Shown here: positions 36,617 to 45,088 of the stretch, one piece after another
How the letters are laid out: each line of letters begins with the position of its first letter
Position numbering within the stretch: position 1 is the first letter of the stretch
From: Candidatus Binataceae bacterium
Lineage (GTDB): Bacteria; Desulfobacterota; Binatia; Binatales; Binataceae
Direction of reading: 5' to 3'
Assembly (NCBI GenBank): GCA_035508495.1
Contig: DATJMX010000065.1
Location: 1 to 53,576, forward strand
DNA: 53,576 nucleotides
The notes under the pieces: model-generated
What the model was told of the DNA's origin: nothing
The model's input: only the letters and a program-made list of their open reading frames with translations
The model's database searches: none
Program-made: the position numbers and the translations under genes

Positions 36617-37138
36617 ATGGCGAAAATCACACTGCTCACGGGCGGCGCACGCAGCGGCAAAAGCACGCGCGCTCTCGAGATCGCGGACGCCGCCGGCGCG
36701 GGTCGCCGCTTCTTTATCGCATCCGGCGAAGCGCTCGACGACGAGATGGCCGTGCGCATCGCGCGGCACAAGGAAAACCGCTCGAAGGAATTCGAAACCA
36801 TCGAGGCGCCGCTCAAGGTCGCCGAAGCGATCGCATCGCTCGATGTTCCCGCCGCGATCGCGATTTTCGACTGCCTGACCTTGTGGGTTTCAAACTTGAT
36901 GGGCAGCGGCGCAAGCGACGCGGAAATCCTGGGCGAAGCAGATCGACTCGCGAAGACGCTCACGGCTGCGCCGTTTCCAGTCGTGGTCGTCACCGACGAA
37001 GTCGGGATGGGGATCGTGCCCGACAACGCGATGAGCCGGCGCTATCGCGATCTGCTCGGATGGACGAATCAGAAAATCGCGGCCGCGGCCGACCAAGTGA
37101 TCCTGATGGTCGCGGGTTGTTCGCTAAGAGTTAAGTAG
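36617..37138 (+). CDS. cobU: Adenosylcobinamide kinase / adenosylcobinamide-phosphate guanylyltransferase
   Basis: The 173-residue bifunctional enzyme phosphorylates adenosylcobinamide and then forms AdoCbi-GDP. It shows a Walker A T-G-G-A-R-S-G-K-S at residues 7-15, the H-K-E-N-R-S guanylyl-acceptor His region near 51, and D-E-V-G-M-G-I-V-P with L-L-G-W-T-N-Q. It is plus-strand, 88 bp divergent from the riboswitch and convergent with cobS (6 bp between stops). It supplies the nucleotide-activation step between CbiB and CobS, encoded next to it. Confidence 0.93.
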   Translation: MAKITLLTGGARSGKSTRALEIADAAGAGRRFFIASGEALDDEMAVRIARHKENRSKEFETIEAPLKVAEAIASLDVPAAIAIFDCLTLWVSNLMGSGASDAEILGEADRLAKTLTAAPFPVVVVTDEVGMGIVPDNAMSRRYRDLLGWTNQKIAAAADQVILMVAGCSLRVK

Positions 37139-37144
37139 CCGCGC

Positions 37145-37927
37145 TCACGCCGCCATCACGATCAGCGCAAGCACTTCGACCAGTTCGCCGCATGCGCCGA
37201 TCAGATCGCCCGTCACGCCGCCGAGCCAGCTTCGATAGAACGCCCGCATCAGCATCGGCACGATCATCGCCGCAAAGGTCGCCGCGATCGTGCGCTCGGA
37301 AAGCACCAGTGCCAGTGCGATCGCCACTGTCAGCCCCGCGATAAAAGAACGGCGCGTGCTCCGCGAGCCAACGAGCGAAGTGCCTGCGCCGCCGGGTCTG
37401 ACGTAATCGATTCCCGACGCGACCGAGATCATCGCCCAGCGCGCGAGACCCGGCACGAAAAAAAGCGCCGCATACCGGCGCCATCCGGCGAGTGTCGCCA
37501 GCGCGAGGAACTTCAGCGTAAGATCGAAGATCAGCGCGATCGCGCCGAAGCTGCCGATCCTGCTGTCGCGCAAAATTTCGAGCGCGCGCGTGCGATCGCC
37601 TCGCGCGCCGAGCGCGTCCGCCGTGTCTGCGAGCGCATCGAGATGAATCGCGCCGGTGATGAGCGTGAGCGAGAGCACATCGAGCACCGACCGCAGTGTC
37701 TGCCCCAGACGAATCGCGAGAAAGCGATCCTCGACACAGAGCGCGGCGCCGAGCACAAAACCCACCAGCGGAAACCACGCGAAGGACGCGGCAACGGTTT
37801 CCTCGGCAGCGCGCCTTTCGTCGAGGACCGGAACTATTGTCAGGAAGCTGAGAGCAAGCTGGAACTCTTGGCGGAAGCCGGCCCCCGGCGGAGCTGTCGT
37901 GCCGGCATGCGAGTCTTCGTCGTTCAT
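37145..37927 (-). CDS. cobS: Adenosylcobinamide-GDP ribazoletransferase (cobalamin synthase)
   Basis: The 260-residue polytopic membrane protein condenses AdoCbi-GDP with alpha-ribazole(-phosphate). The motif A-L-S-F-L-T-I-V-P-V follows a short N-terminus. The catalytic acidic stretch G-A-I-H-L-D-A-L-A-D-T-A-D-A-L-G is complete, and 'D-S-R-I-G-S-F-G' and 'G-G-V-T-G-D-L-I-G-A' match the family. Its ATG overlaps the cobT stop by 4 bp, so the two are coupled. It is the last gene of the minus-strand cobalamin operon. Confidence 0.92.
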   Translation of the reverse strand: MNDEDSHAGTTAPPGAGFRQEFQLALSFLTIVPVLDERRAAEETVAASFAWFPLVGFVLGAALCVEDRFLAIRLGQTLRSVLDVLSLTLITGAIHLDALADTADALGARGDRTRALEILRDSRIGSFGAIALIFDLTLKFLALATLAGWRRYAALFFVPGLARWAMISVASGIDYVRPGGAGTSLVGSRSTRRSFIAGLTVAIALALVLSERTIAATFAAMIVPMLMRAFYRSWLGGVTGDLIGACGELVEVLALIVMAA

Positions 37928-38988
37928 CGCACTTTGCCCGATACGCCGGCCGCCGCGAAGGTCGCCATGTTGTGAAACAGGTCAAGCGCCGACTCGATCA
38001 CGTTCATCGCAAGTGCCGCTCCGGTCCCCTCGCCCAGGCGCAGATCCAGATTGAGCACCGGCCGGACCCGCAGATGCTCAAGCACCAGCGCGTGGCCACC
38101 TTCGGCCGAGCGATGGCTGAAAATCAAATGGTCGGCGACGCGCGGGCAAATTTTGATCGCGGACGCGGCCGCTGCGGTCGAGATGAAACCGTTCACTACT
38201 ACGGGTACGTTCGCCGCCGCGCCGCCGATGCAGAATCCTGCCAGCGCAGCGATCTCGAATCCGCCGATAGCGGCGAGTATCGAGACGCCGTCGCCGAACG
38301 CGCTGCGATGGAGTTCGAGCGCGCGCACAACGACTTCGACCTTGCGCCTGAGTCCGAGGTCGTCGAGTCCCGTGCCGCGCCCGACGATTGAAGCGGGTTC
38401 GATGCCGGTCAGCACCGCGAGAATTGCGGCAGCGGGCGTGCTGTTTGCGATCCCCATCTCGCCGGTACCGAGAATCGTCGCACCTTTATCAGCGAGCTCG
38501 CGCGCGACCTCGATTCCGATTTCAAGCGCGCGGCACGTCTCGTCGATCGTCATCGCGGGGCCGCTGAGAAGATTACGCGTGCCGGCGCCGACGCGTCTGT
38601 AAGTCACGCCCGCGAGCGGCGCGGCGCTGGTGTCGATTTTGACGCCGACATCGATTGTGCGCAGCTCGTAGCCGAAGCGGCGCGCGAGCACGCTGATCGC
38701 GGCGCCACCGCCCGCGATGTTCTTCAGCATCTCGACTGTGACCGCTTGCGGAAACGCGCTGACGTTCGCCTCAGCGACGCCGTGATCCGCGACGAAGACC
38801 GCGATCGCGCCGCCGCCCCATCGCGCGTTGCCGTCGCGGCGGATCGCGGCGTAGCGGCGCACCAACTCCTCGAGATAACCGAGGCTGCCGGGAGGCTTGG
38901 TGAGCGAGCCGAGCCGCGCGTCTGCGGCCCAGGCCTCTTCTTCGTCGAGCGGGCGAACGGCTGCGATAGTGTCATCGATTAAGTTCAT
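37924..38988 (-). CDS. cobT: Nicotinate-nucleotide--dimethylbenzimidazole phosphoribosyltransferase
   Basis: The 354-residue enzyme activates 5,6-dimethylbenzimidazole (DMB) as alpha-ribazole phosphate. Family motifs are T-K-P-P-G-S-L-G-x-L-E near residue 31, 'V-F-V-A-D-H-G-V', 'E-M-G-I-A-N-S-T-P-A', 'G-R-G-T-G' and 'S-A-E-G-G-H'. The catalytic Glu lies in the C-terminal 'L-R-L-G-E-G-T-G-A'. ATG 38988 gives the expected N-terminus; the upstream extension is non-homologous. Because bluB lies in the same gene group, DMB is probably made in the cell and is the natural base. Confidence 0.94.
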   Translation of the reverse strand: MNLIDDTIAAVRPLDEEEAWAADARLGSLTKPPGSLGYLEELVRRYAAIRRDGNARWGGGAIAVFVADHGVAEANVSAFPQAVTVEMLKNIAGGGAAISVLARRFGYELRTIDVGVKIDTSAAPLAGVTYRRVGAGTRNLLSGPAMTIDETCRALEIGIEVARELADKGATILGTGEMGIANSTPAAAILAVLTGIEPASIVGRGTGLDDLGLRRKVEVVVRALELHRSAFGDGVSILAAIGGFEIAALAGFCIGGAAANVPVVVNGFISTAAAASAIKICPRVADHLIFSHRSAEGGHALVLEHLRVRPVLNLDLRLGEGTGAALAMNVIESALDLFHNMATFAAAGVSGKVR

Positions 38989-39010
38989 CGTAGTTGAGAG
39001 CAGGATCGCA

Positions 39011-40081
39011 TCACGGACCGCGAAATCGAGCAAGCGCGTCGCGCGCGGCAGCGACGAGGCATTCATTATCAGCCCGCATGCTGACCGCGACGCGATACAT
39101 GCCGGAGCGGCATCCCGGCATCGCAGCCAAGTCGCGCACGACGATCTGGTGGCGCAGCACCTGAGCGGCGAACGCGCTCGGCGATGGTTCGTGGGCAACT
39201 TCGAACATCAGGAAGTTAGCGGAGGAGGGGAAGACTCGAATGCCGTCGATCGCCGATAGCTCGCGCGTAAGGAAATCACGCTCGCGCGATACCACTTCGC
39301 GAGTTCGATCGAGATATTCGGGCGGCGCATCGAGGCAAGCGAGACCAACGGCCAGAGCGGCGGAATTAACCGACCACGGTTCGATACTGTCGCGCAGCAT
39401 CCCGATAAATTCGGGCTCCGCGATCACGAAACCGAGCCGCAGGCCTGCGATCGAAAAACTCTTTGTGAGCGAGCGAAGGACAACGACTCGATGCGTCGAA
39501 ACGAGGCGCGCCACGGATTTCGCACGAGCTGCAAAATCGATAAACGCTTCGTCGATCACGAGCCGTGCGTGATTGCGCGCGCATCGATCCGCGATTGCTG
39601 CGATCAGCGCGTCGCTGAGCATCGCGCCCGTCGGGCTGTTGGGACGTCCGATCCAGATTGCGTCAGTGCCCGTTTCGAGCGCGGCATCGATTTCGGAAAG
39701 ATCGAGTTTGAAGTTGTTCTCGGCGCGCAGCGTGATCGAACAGGCTTCGGAGCCGGCGAGTGCCAGTCCATTTGCGATCTCGCTGAAGGTCGGAATCACG
39801 ACGTGCGCGCGACGCGCCTTCATCACGCGCGCGGCGAGATAGATCAACTGAATCGATCCGTTGCCGGCCAGAACATTGCTCGGCGTCACGCCGACTCTTT
39901 CGGCGAACTTTGCCTCAAGCTCGAACGGATGAGCGGGCGGATATGCCGCGATCTTTTTGGCGGCCGCGTGGTAGGCATCGATCGCTTCCCGAGGCGGACC
40001 GAGAGGATTGAGACTCGCGCTGAAATCCAGCAACCCTTCCGGCGCGGCGCCGCCATGCGAGCGATCGAGCGCTATCTTCAT
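39011..40081 (-). CDS. cobD: Threonine-phosphate decarboxylase (PLP enzyme) of cobalamin synthesis
   Basis: The 356-residue fold-type I PLP protein resembles histidinol-phosphate aminotransferases and CobD/CobC. It makes (R)-1-aminopropan-2-ol phosphate, the linker of B12. Motifs: F-S-A-S-L-N-P-L-G-P-P near the N-terminus, 'A-G-N-G-S-I-Q-L-I-Y', 'N-S-P-T-G', 'D-E-A-F-I-D-F' and the PLP-lysine region S-L-T-K-S-F-S-I-A-G-L-R-L-G. Its start overlaps cbiB by 4 bp. HisC is the alternative by sequence alone, but the operon position settles the role. Confidence 0.87.
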   Translation of the reverse strand: MKIALDRSHGGAAPEGLLDFSASLNPLGPPREAIDAYHAAAKKIAAYPPAHPFELEAKFAERVGVTPSNVLAGNGSIQLIYLAARVMKARRAHVVIPTFSEIANGLALAGSEACSITLRAENNFKLDLSEIDAALETGTDAIWIGRPNSPTGAMLSDALIAAIADRCARNHARLVIDEAFIDFAARAKSVARLVSTHRVVVLRSLTKSFSIAGLRLGFVIAEPEFIGMLRDSIEPWSVNSAALAVGLACLDAPPEYLDRTREVVSRERDFLTRELSAIDGIRVFPSSANFLMFEVAHEPSPSAFAAQVLRHQIVVRDLAAMPGCRSGMYRVAVSMRADNECLVAAARDALARFRGP

Positions 40082-41040
40082 CCGAAGATCCAGCGGCAGA
40101 GCGCGATGGCGAGAAATGCGATTAGCGTCGCGTAATGCAGAATCGTGCGCGATTTCTGAATCGTCTCGACGTCGATCGGGTTGAGGGCGTCGCCGAGCGT
40201 CGCGCGATCCTCGACCTGGCCCGCGTAAGCTGCGGCGCCGCCGAGCTGCACGCCCAGCGCACCGGCCATTGCGGCCTCGGGATAACCGGCATTCACGCTC
40301 GCGTGCCGGTACGCATCGCGCGCGCACATTCGCAGCGCTTCGCGTCCAGTCGCGAAAAGAATCGAAGCCGCGCCCGCGATGCAGAGTGCCGACAGCCGGG
40401 CCGGAACATAGTTAGCGATATCGTCGATCCGCGCGGCGGCGCGGCCGAAGTTCAGATAGCGCTCGTCACGATAACCGATCATGGAATCGAGAGTATTGGC
40501 AGCCTTGTATGCGATCGCGCCGACCGGACCGGCGATGAAAAGAAACAGCAGCGGCGCGATCACGGCATCGCTGGAATTTTCCGCCACCGACTCGACCGTC
40601 GCGCGCGCGATACCTTCGCGATCGAGCGCGTCGGGATCGCGGCCGACCAATGCCGGCAAAGCAGTTCGCGCGGCGGCGAGATCATTGAGGATCAGCGCGC
40701 GTTCGACCGCGAGTGCAGAGTCGTCGAGCCCGCGCATCGCGAGCGTGGTCCATGCCAAGGCGACCGCAGCCACGGCGCCAAGGAACGGGCTCCCGCGATC
40801 GATCACCGAAATGACGAAATAGGCGACGATGGCTGTGAGGCCAATTACGCCGAGCGCGAGCAGGCGGCCGTTGCGCCGATCGCGACGCCGGTCCCCGGTG
40901 CGCAGGCCGCGCTCGCCGCTCGCGATCGCGGCGCCGATTAGGCGCACCGGATGCGGCAGCCACGCCGGATCGCCGAGCAGCAGGTCGGCGCCGAGCGCGA
41001 GCGCGATCAGCGGAGTCGAAAGATGGGTTGCGTGAGTCAT
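40078..41040 (-). CDS. cbiB: Adenosylcobinamide-phosphate synthase
   Basis: The 320-residue integral membrane protein attaches the aminopropanol (phosphate) arm to adenosylcobyric acid. It begins with the family's A-D-L-L-L-G-D-P-A-W-L-P-H-P-V-R. It contains V-G-R-D, 'A-T-V-E-S-V-A-E-N-S-S-D-A-V-I-A-P', 'Y-K-A-A-N-T-L-D-S-M-I-G-Y' and 'N-A-G-Y-P-E-A-A-M-A'. About five hydrophobic segments are seen. It is coupled to cobD downstream and is separated from cbiZ upstream by only 3 bp. Confidence 0.94.
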   Translation of the reverse strand: MTHATHLSTPLIALALGADLLLGDPAWLPHPVRLIGAAIASGERGLRTGDRRRDRRNGRLLALGVIGLTAIVAYFVISVIDRGSPFLGAVAAVALAWTTLAMRGLDDSALAVERALILNDLAAARTALPALVGRDPDALDREGIARATVESVAENSSDAVIAPLLFLFIAGPVGAIAYKAANTLDSMIGYRDERYLNFGRAAARIDDIANYVPARLSALCIAGAASILFATGREALRMCARDAYRHASVNAGYPEAAMAGALGVQLGGAAAYAGQVEDRATLGDALNPIDVETIQKSRTILHYATLIAFLAIALCRWIFG

Positions 41041-41043
41041 CGA

Positions 41044-41745
41044 TCAAAGACCGTTCTTCGCAAGCGCGCGTGAACAACTCGTCATCGCTGCACGTCCGAT
41101 CAATTCGCCGAGCCGAGTGTGTTTGCCGCAATAGTCGTGCGCTGGAAGACGATCCGGGCAAGCGACGATGATGCAATCGGTGCCGGTGCCGGTCGCGGGC
41201 TTGCGTGACACGGTGCTGCGCACGTGCGCGTCAAGCACGGCGGCGACGCGGCCTTCGGTTGCGATCTGGATCGCCTCGACCATCGCCGCTTCGCTGAGCG
41301 GCTGATTGATCGCGACGATGAGATTGATCGTCCCGGGCAGCATCGATTCAACCGTAGCTGAATCGCCAACGCGAAGCGCGTTCGAGCATCCCGCGGTACA
41401 CCAGGCGCTGACGACTAGATCGCCGCGGGTCAGCGTGAACGTCGCAACCCGCCGCACTTTCGCGCCGGTCATCATCGCGACGGTGCGCCGCGGATCATGA
41501 CCGAGCGATCGCGCGACGCGCGAGAGGTGACGGCGCGGCGCTTCGGTGGCGGCGCGCTCGCCGATCTCGACCTGGTGATTGATGATCAGACTTGCACGCG
41601 AGCGGCCTCCACCGAGCGGCGCCCATCCGAGGATGCGATAAACCTCGGGCAAATGGACGACGAGATTGCGGCCAGCGATTTCGGATCGCCACGGCGCGGA
41701 GCGCTGCAAGTGTTTATCGGCGGCGATCGCCCGGCAGGATGTCAC
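41044..41745 (-). CDS. cbiZ: Adenosylcobinamide amidohydrolase CbiZ
   Basis: The protein (233 residues from GTG 41745; ATG 41796 would add 17 and increase overlap with bluB) matches CbiZ, which cuts the aminopropanol arm from salvaged (pseudo)cobinamide to give adenosylcobyric acid. Seen motifs are G-W-A-P-L-G-G-G, 'V-S-A-W-C-T-A-G-C-S-N-A', 'G-T-I-N-L-I-V' and 'T-G-T-G-T-D-C-I-I-V-A'. Together with CbiB it allows remodelling of imported corrinoids with a different lower ligand. Either start overlaps bluB. Confidence 0.88.
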   Translation of the reverse strand: MTSCRAIAADKHLQRSAPWRSEIAGRNLVVHLPEVYRILGWAPLGGGRSRASLIINHQVEIGERAATEAPRRHLSRVARSLGHDPRRTVAMMTGAKVRRVATFTLTRGDLVVSAWCTAGCSNALRVGDSATVESMLPGTINLIVAINQPLSEAAMVEAIQIATEGRVAAVLDAHVRSTVSRKPATGTGTDCIIVACPDRLPAHDYCGKHTRLGELIGRAAMTSCSRALAKNGL

Positions 41746-42457
41746 GCCAGATTGACGGATTGTCGATCGCGTTCTTGAGTTCATCGCCGCGCGCACTATC
41801 TCCCTTCCACGAGTCGAAGTGCAACAGCGATCGCGGCGGCATCCGCGCCGCCCACTCCGCGGTTTCGAGCAAGGGGCGGTCAGGAAATTCGCGCACGTAG
41901 CCGAGGCAGAGATACGCGACGGGAATGACGCCGCGCGGGATGTCGAAAATCTCCGCCAGTGCGTCGTTGCGCAGGATACTCACCCATCCCATGCCGAGGC
42001 CCTCGGCGCGCGCCGCGAGCCACATGTTCTCGATCGCGAGGCACGCCGAATAAATCTCGACGTCGTCGATGCTGCTCTTGCCGAGCACGCCGGGGCCGAA
42101 GCGGTCGGGCGTGCAGGTCACGATGAGGTTGAGCGGCGCCTCGAGGATTCCCTCGAGCTTGAGCGACAGGAACTTTTCGCGGCGCGCGCCTGAAAATGAA
42201 TCGGCGTTCTTGATTCGTTCGCGCTCGAAGATTTCCTTGACGCGCCGGCGACGCTCGATGTCGCGCACGACTATGAAATCCCACGGTTGCGTAAATCCCA
42301 CGCTGGCCGCGTGATGCGCCGCGATCAGGATGCGCGCGAGCACATCGTCGGGAACCGGATCGGCGATGAACTCCCGGATATCGCGGCGCCGGAAGATCGC
42401 CTCGTAGAGACCGCGCCTGAGCGCTGCCTCGAAGGCGTGATGATTCCGATCAGCCAT
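41714..42457 (-). CDS. bluB: 5,6-dimethylbenzimidazole synthase (nitroreductase family)
   Basis: The 247-residue flavoprotein belongs to the BluB branch of nitroreductases, which breaks FMNH2 with oxygen to form DMB. It shows F-R-R-R-D-I-R-E-F, 'A-A-H-H-A-A-S-V-G-F-T-Q-P-W-D-F', 'S-I-D-D-V-E-I-Y-S-A-C-L-A-I-E-N-M-W' and 'G-W-V-S-I-L'. The aerobic requirement of this chemistry implies that the host meets oxygen. The first gene of the minus-strand cobalamin set, it lacks an own riboswitch in the 80 bp upstream. Confidence 0.9.
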   Translation of the reverse strand: MADRNHHAFEAALRRGLYEAIFRRRDIREFIADPVPDDVLARILIAAHHAASVGFTQPWDFIVVRDIERRRRVKEIFERERIKNADSFSGARREKFLSLKLEGILEAPLNLIVTCTPDRFGPGVLGKSSIDDVEIYSACLAIENMWLAARAEGLGMGWVSILRNDALAEIFDIPRGVIPVAYLCLGYVREFPDRPLLETAEWAARMPPRSLLHFDSWKGDSARGDELKNAIDNPSIWRDILPGDRRR

Positions 42458-42496
42458 GCTGCACTGACTTTGCGAGCGGGCGAATTGCGATTGGAG

Positions 42497-42525
42497 AGCG
42501 GGCGAAGCTCGGTGCCTCGCCCGCT
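42497..42525 (-). terminator. Hairpin downstream of tpx
   Basis: A perfect 9-bp stem (42497-42505 with 42517-42525) with an 11-nt loop lies 14 bp after the tpx stop. No clear T-tract follows in the direction of tpx, so termination may be factor-dependent. Confidence 0.5.
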
Positions 42526-42538
42526 TGAGATGCGTTTT

Positions 42539-43060
42539 TCAGGAGGCGGCCTTTTTCGCGGCCTCGAGGGCGGCCGCGTAGTTGGGCTCGCTCGCGACTT
42601 CCTTGACGTATTCGACGTAGGTCACGTTGTCGTTCTTGTCGACGACGAATACCGCGCGCGCCAGCAGGTAAAGCTCCTTGATGAGCGCGCCGTATTTGTG
42701 GCCGAAGTCCGCGCCGCGATAGTCGCTGATCGTCGTCACCTTGTCGACGCCGGCCGCGCCGCACCAGCGCGCCTGCGCGAACGGCAGGTCCATCGAGATC
42801 GTGACGATCTCGACGCCGCCGGGAAGCTTGGCCGCTTCCTCGTTGAACTTGCGCGTTTCGGTATCGCAGACGGGAGTGTCGAGCGACGGAAGCGCGGAAA
42901 TGATTTTGACCTTGCCTTTGAAAGTCTCGAGGCTGGCGGGCGCCATGCCCTTGCCGACCGCGTTGAAGTTGGGAGCTTTCTGGCCGACCTTCAATTCGGG
43001 GCCAACCAGCGTCATCGGATTACCGCGCATCGTTACTGCGCCTGAACGTTCTTCGGCCAT
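42539..43060 (-). CDS. tpx: Thiol peroxidase (atypical 2-Cys peroxiredoxin)
   Basis: The 173-residue protein reduces hydroperoxides using thioredoxin. The peroxidatic cysteine is in S-L-D-T-P-V-C-D-T-E-T-R, and a second, resolving-type cysteine in F-A-Q-A-R-W-C-G-A-A-G-V, the Tpx arrangement with about 34 residues between them. The N-terminal G-N-P-M-T-L-V-G-P-E-L-K-V-G is family-typical. ATG 43060 has GGAGAG upstream. It stands alone between the cobalamin operon and the selenoprotein operon. Confidence 0.95.
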   Translation of the reverse strand: MAEERSGAVTMRGNPMTLVGPELKVGQKAPNFNAVGKGMAPASLETFKGKVKIISALPSLDTPVCDTETRKFNEEAAKLPGGVEIVTISMDLPFAQARWCGAAGVDKVTTISDYRGADFGHKYGALIKELYLLARAVFVVDKNDNVTYVEYVKEVASEPNYAAALEAAKKAAS

Positions 43061-43150
43061 GAGCAAAACTCTCCTTCGAGAATGCGGAAATGAGGTTCTC
43101 TCGACTCTATCCAGTCAGGCGATCTGCGTAAACATCGCGAAACCGCCGGT

Positions 43151-43169
43151 ACTGGCGTCAGACGCCAGT
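43151..43169 (-). terminator. Hairpin after the selenoprotein gene
   Basis: A near-perfect palindrome (9-bp arms around one base, effectively 7 bp with a 5-nt loop) sits 27 bp past the selenoprotein stop. It is bracketed by a direct repeat of AAACCGCCGG. No T-run follows, so its role as terminator is tentative. Confidence 0.45.
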
Positions 43170-43195
43170 GCCAAACCGCCGGCGCGTGGCTCTGA

Positions 43196-44044
43196 CTAGG
43201 AGCTGCGATATCGCGAGCGGCGCTCGGCTTCGAGGATATCGGCGACGTCGCGCGGCGGACGCTCCGGCATCCAGCCCTTGGTGTAGTCGCGGGTCTCCCA
43301 GGTGCGATCGGTCGCGTCCCATACATAAGGAAGTTGCACGATCGTTCCGGGCTCTTTGATCGTGTCGAACGCGCGCATCGCGTCGCGCACGATTTGGCGC
43401 TGCAACTCGGGCTCGTTCGGTTTGCCGGTCTGATGACCGAGCGGAAAGTTCACGAACACCGCGCGCGGCGCCTTCACCGCCTGCGTGATGTCGAGCGCCG
43501 AGGTCATACAAAGGGTAGGAATTCCAGCCTCTTCGACCACTCGGGCAATCAGTCCAACGGACTGATGGCATACGGGTCAGGCAGGCACCAGGTAGAAAGC
43601 GTCGGCGTGCGCGGCCTTGAGCTCGTCGACGATCTGCGGCGCCAGCTCGTCGCGCACTTTGCGCGAGGAATAGATTCCGCCCATGAACGTGAACGCCGGA
43701 TCGCAGAGCGCGCCGATCACGCCCGCGGTCTCGAGCTCGCGCATCCGCTCGAGCGGAAAAACGCAGTTCGGATCCTGTTCGGCATCGGCGGTCGGATAGC
43801 CGAAGTGCCAGATGTTGAGATCGTCGCGGTTCGCGTCTTTCGGGATGCGCCGATAAGAGGCGTCCTCGCGATGAAAGCGCGGCTGGTCGCGATACATTAC
43901 GCCGCCCGAGCTCATCAGCGCGACGCGGCACTCGGCGATCGGCTTGGTCAGCGGAGTGAACGGAACGTTATCGTTCACGACCCAGCGATACGGCTTGAAG
44001 TCGCTGTAGAGCTCTTTGGTGCGGGGAATGTATTCGACCGGCAT
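43196..44044 (-). CDS. Glycine/sarcosine/betaine/proline-reductase-type selenoprotein B (in-frame UGA = Sec156)
   Basis: The frame from ATG 44044 (AAGGAG upstream) runs 155 codons to TGA at 43577-43579. It continues in the same frame for 126 more codons with uninterrupted family similarity, ending at TAG 43196. Across the TGA it reads F-Y-L-V-P-A-U-P-V-C-H-Q-S-V-G, the U-x-x-C redox motif of GrdB/PrdB-like proteins, with U156 and C159. A bacterial SECIS hairpin follows the UGA and the tRNA-Sec gene is in this window. The product is therefore a 282-residue reductase subunit, not two broken ORFs. The gene is 14 bp downstream of the luciferase-like gene. The true substrate is unknown; classical partner subunits GrdA/GrdE are absent nearby. 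Confidence 0.92.
43548..43579 (-). promoter_or_regulatory. Bacterial SECIS element after UGA codon
   Basis: On the mRNA, 10 nt after UGA (43577-43579) begins a perfect 8-bp stem (43559-43566 with 43548-43555) closed by the 3-nt loop GUU. The loop begins 18 nt after the UGA and has G at its first position, as SelB-binding bacterial SECIS elements require. Confidence 0.82.
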
Positions 44045-44058
44045 CGTGACAAACTCCT

Positions 44059-45069
44059 TCAGCGCAGATGCGGCATCACTTCGGCGGTGAAGCGCTCGAG
44101 TGAGCGGCGCGCCTTTCCGGGCGCGAGACCCGGCAATTGCGTTACCGTGATCAGCTCCGTCATCCGCCCCGATGCTATCACCTCGCGCAGCTTGGCGACG
44201 ACCTCGCACGGAGAGCCGAGCACGCTGGTGCGGCGGAGCCGTTCCGGATCGGGGCGAATCAGGATCTTCGTCGGGTCGTTGGTTTTGGCCGCCGCCGAAA
44301 GCCACTTGCCGTAGAGCTCGGCCTGGTACATCAGCGCGTCGCGCGTGTCGTCCCAGGCTCGCTGTTCGCTGTCGGCGACGTAGACGACGCGGCTGTTGAC
44401 GAGACTGTAGCGCGAAGGATCCTTGCCCGCGGCCTTCATCGCCTCGACATAGATTCCCATCTCCTTACGGCCGCCGACGCATGCGAACGACATGTCGAGC
44501 TTGGCCGCGCGGCGAATACCGGCGGGCGCGCCCGCGCCCCACAGCAACTCAGGATGCGGTTTGCTGGCGGGAGGCGGCAGTACGCGCACGTCGCGCAGCT
44601 TGAAATATTTGCCATCGAAGCTGAAACGCTCGCCCGTCCATGCGCGCTTCAGGATTTCGATCGTCTCGATCGTACGGCCGAACCGCTCGTCGCGCGGAAT
44701 TCCAAAGCCATCGAACTCCTCGGCGCGATAGCCGAGGCCGAGACCGAGCCGCAGCCGTCCACCGGAAATCACGTCGACGACGGCCGCATCCTCGGCGAGT
44801 TTGAGCGGATGGAAAAATGGCACGAGCAGCACGAACGTTCCGATCGTGACGCGCCGGGTGCGTGCGGCGATTGCAGCCGCCATCGGCAGCATCGAGGGCA
44901 GATAGCCGTCGTCGGTGAAGTGATGCTCGGTCAGCCAGATCGAATCGAAGCCGGCGCGATCGCAATACTCGACCTGGCTGAGGGTATCGCCGTAAAGATC
45001 GGTGAACGAGATCGGCGAGTCGGGCGGGTTCCTGAAATCAACCTGGTATCCGATTTTGATTCGCGCCAT
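44059..45069 (-). CDS. Luciferase-like (LLM class) flavin/F420-dependent oxidoreductase
   Basis: The 336-residue TIM-barrel oxidoreductase shows the LLM signatures G-F-D-S-I-W-L-T-E-H-H-F, 'R-V-T-I-G-T-F-V-L-L-V-P-F', 'D-V-I-S-G-G-R-L-R-L-G-L-G-L-G-Y' and 'L-L-W-G-A-G'. Members use FMNH2 or F420 for monooxygenation or hydride transfer; the cofactor cannot be fixed by eye. It lies 14 bp before the selenoprotein and 19 bp after the SDR gene on the same strand, so the three form a probable catabolic or detoxifying operon. Confidence 0.88.
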   Translation of the reverse strand: MARIKIGYQVDFRNPPDSPISFTDLYGDTLSQVEYCDRAGFDSIWLTEHHFTDDGYLPSMLPMAAAIAARTRRVTIGTFVLLVPFFHPLKLAEDAAVVDVISGGRLRLGLGLGYRAEEFDGFGIPRDERFGRTIETIEILKRAWTGERFSFDGKYFKLRDVRVLPPPASKPHPELLWGAGAPAGIRRAAKLDMSFACVGGRKEMGIYVEAMKAAGKDPSRYSLVNSRVVYVADSEQRAWDDTRDALMYQAELYGKWLSAAAKTNDPTKILIRPDPERLRRTSVLGSPCEVVAKLREVIASGRMTELITVTQLPGLAPGKARRSLERFTAEVMPHLR

Positions 45070-45088
45070 TGCTCCTCGCAGGCGACGC

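Noticed and set aside
42458..42538. Second cobalamin riboswitch before bluB
   Set aside because: The gap is too short and has no B12-box sequence; it holds only the tpx hairpin.
43577..44305. A truncated reductase-like ORF ending at TGA 43577, next to a second short ORF (43196-43540), as a pseudogene pair
   Set aside because: Both parts share the frame, family similarity is unbroken across the TGA, a SECIS-like stem follows and selC is present. A selenoprotein explains this better than a nonsense mutation.
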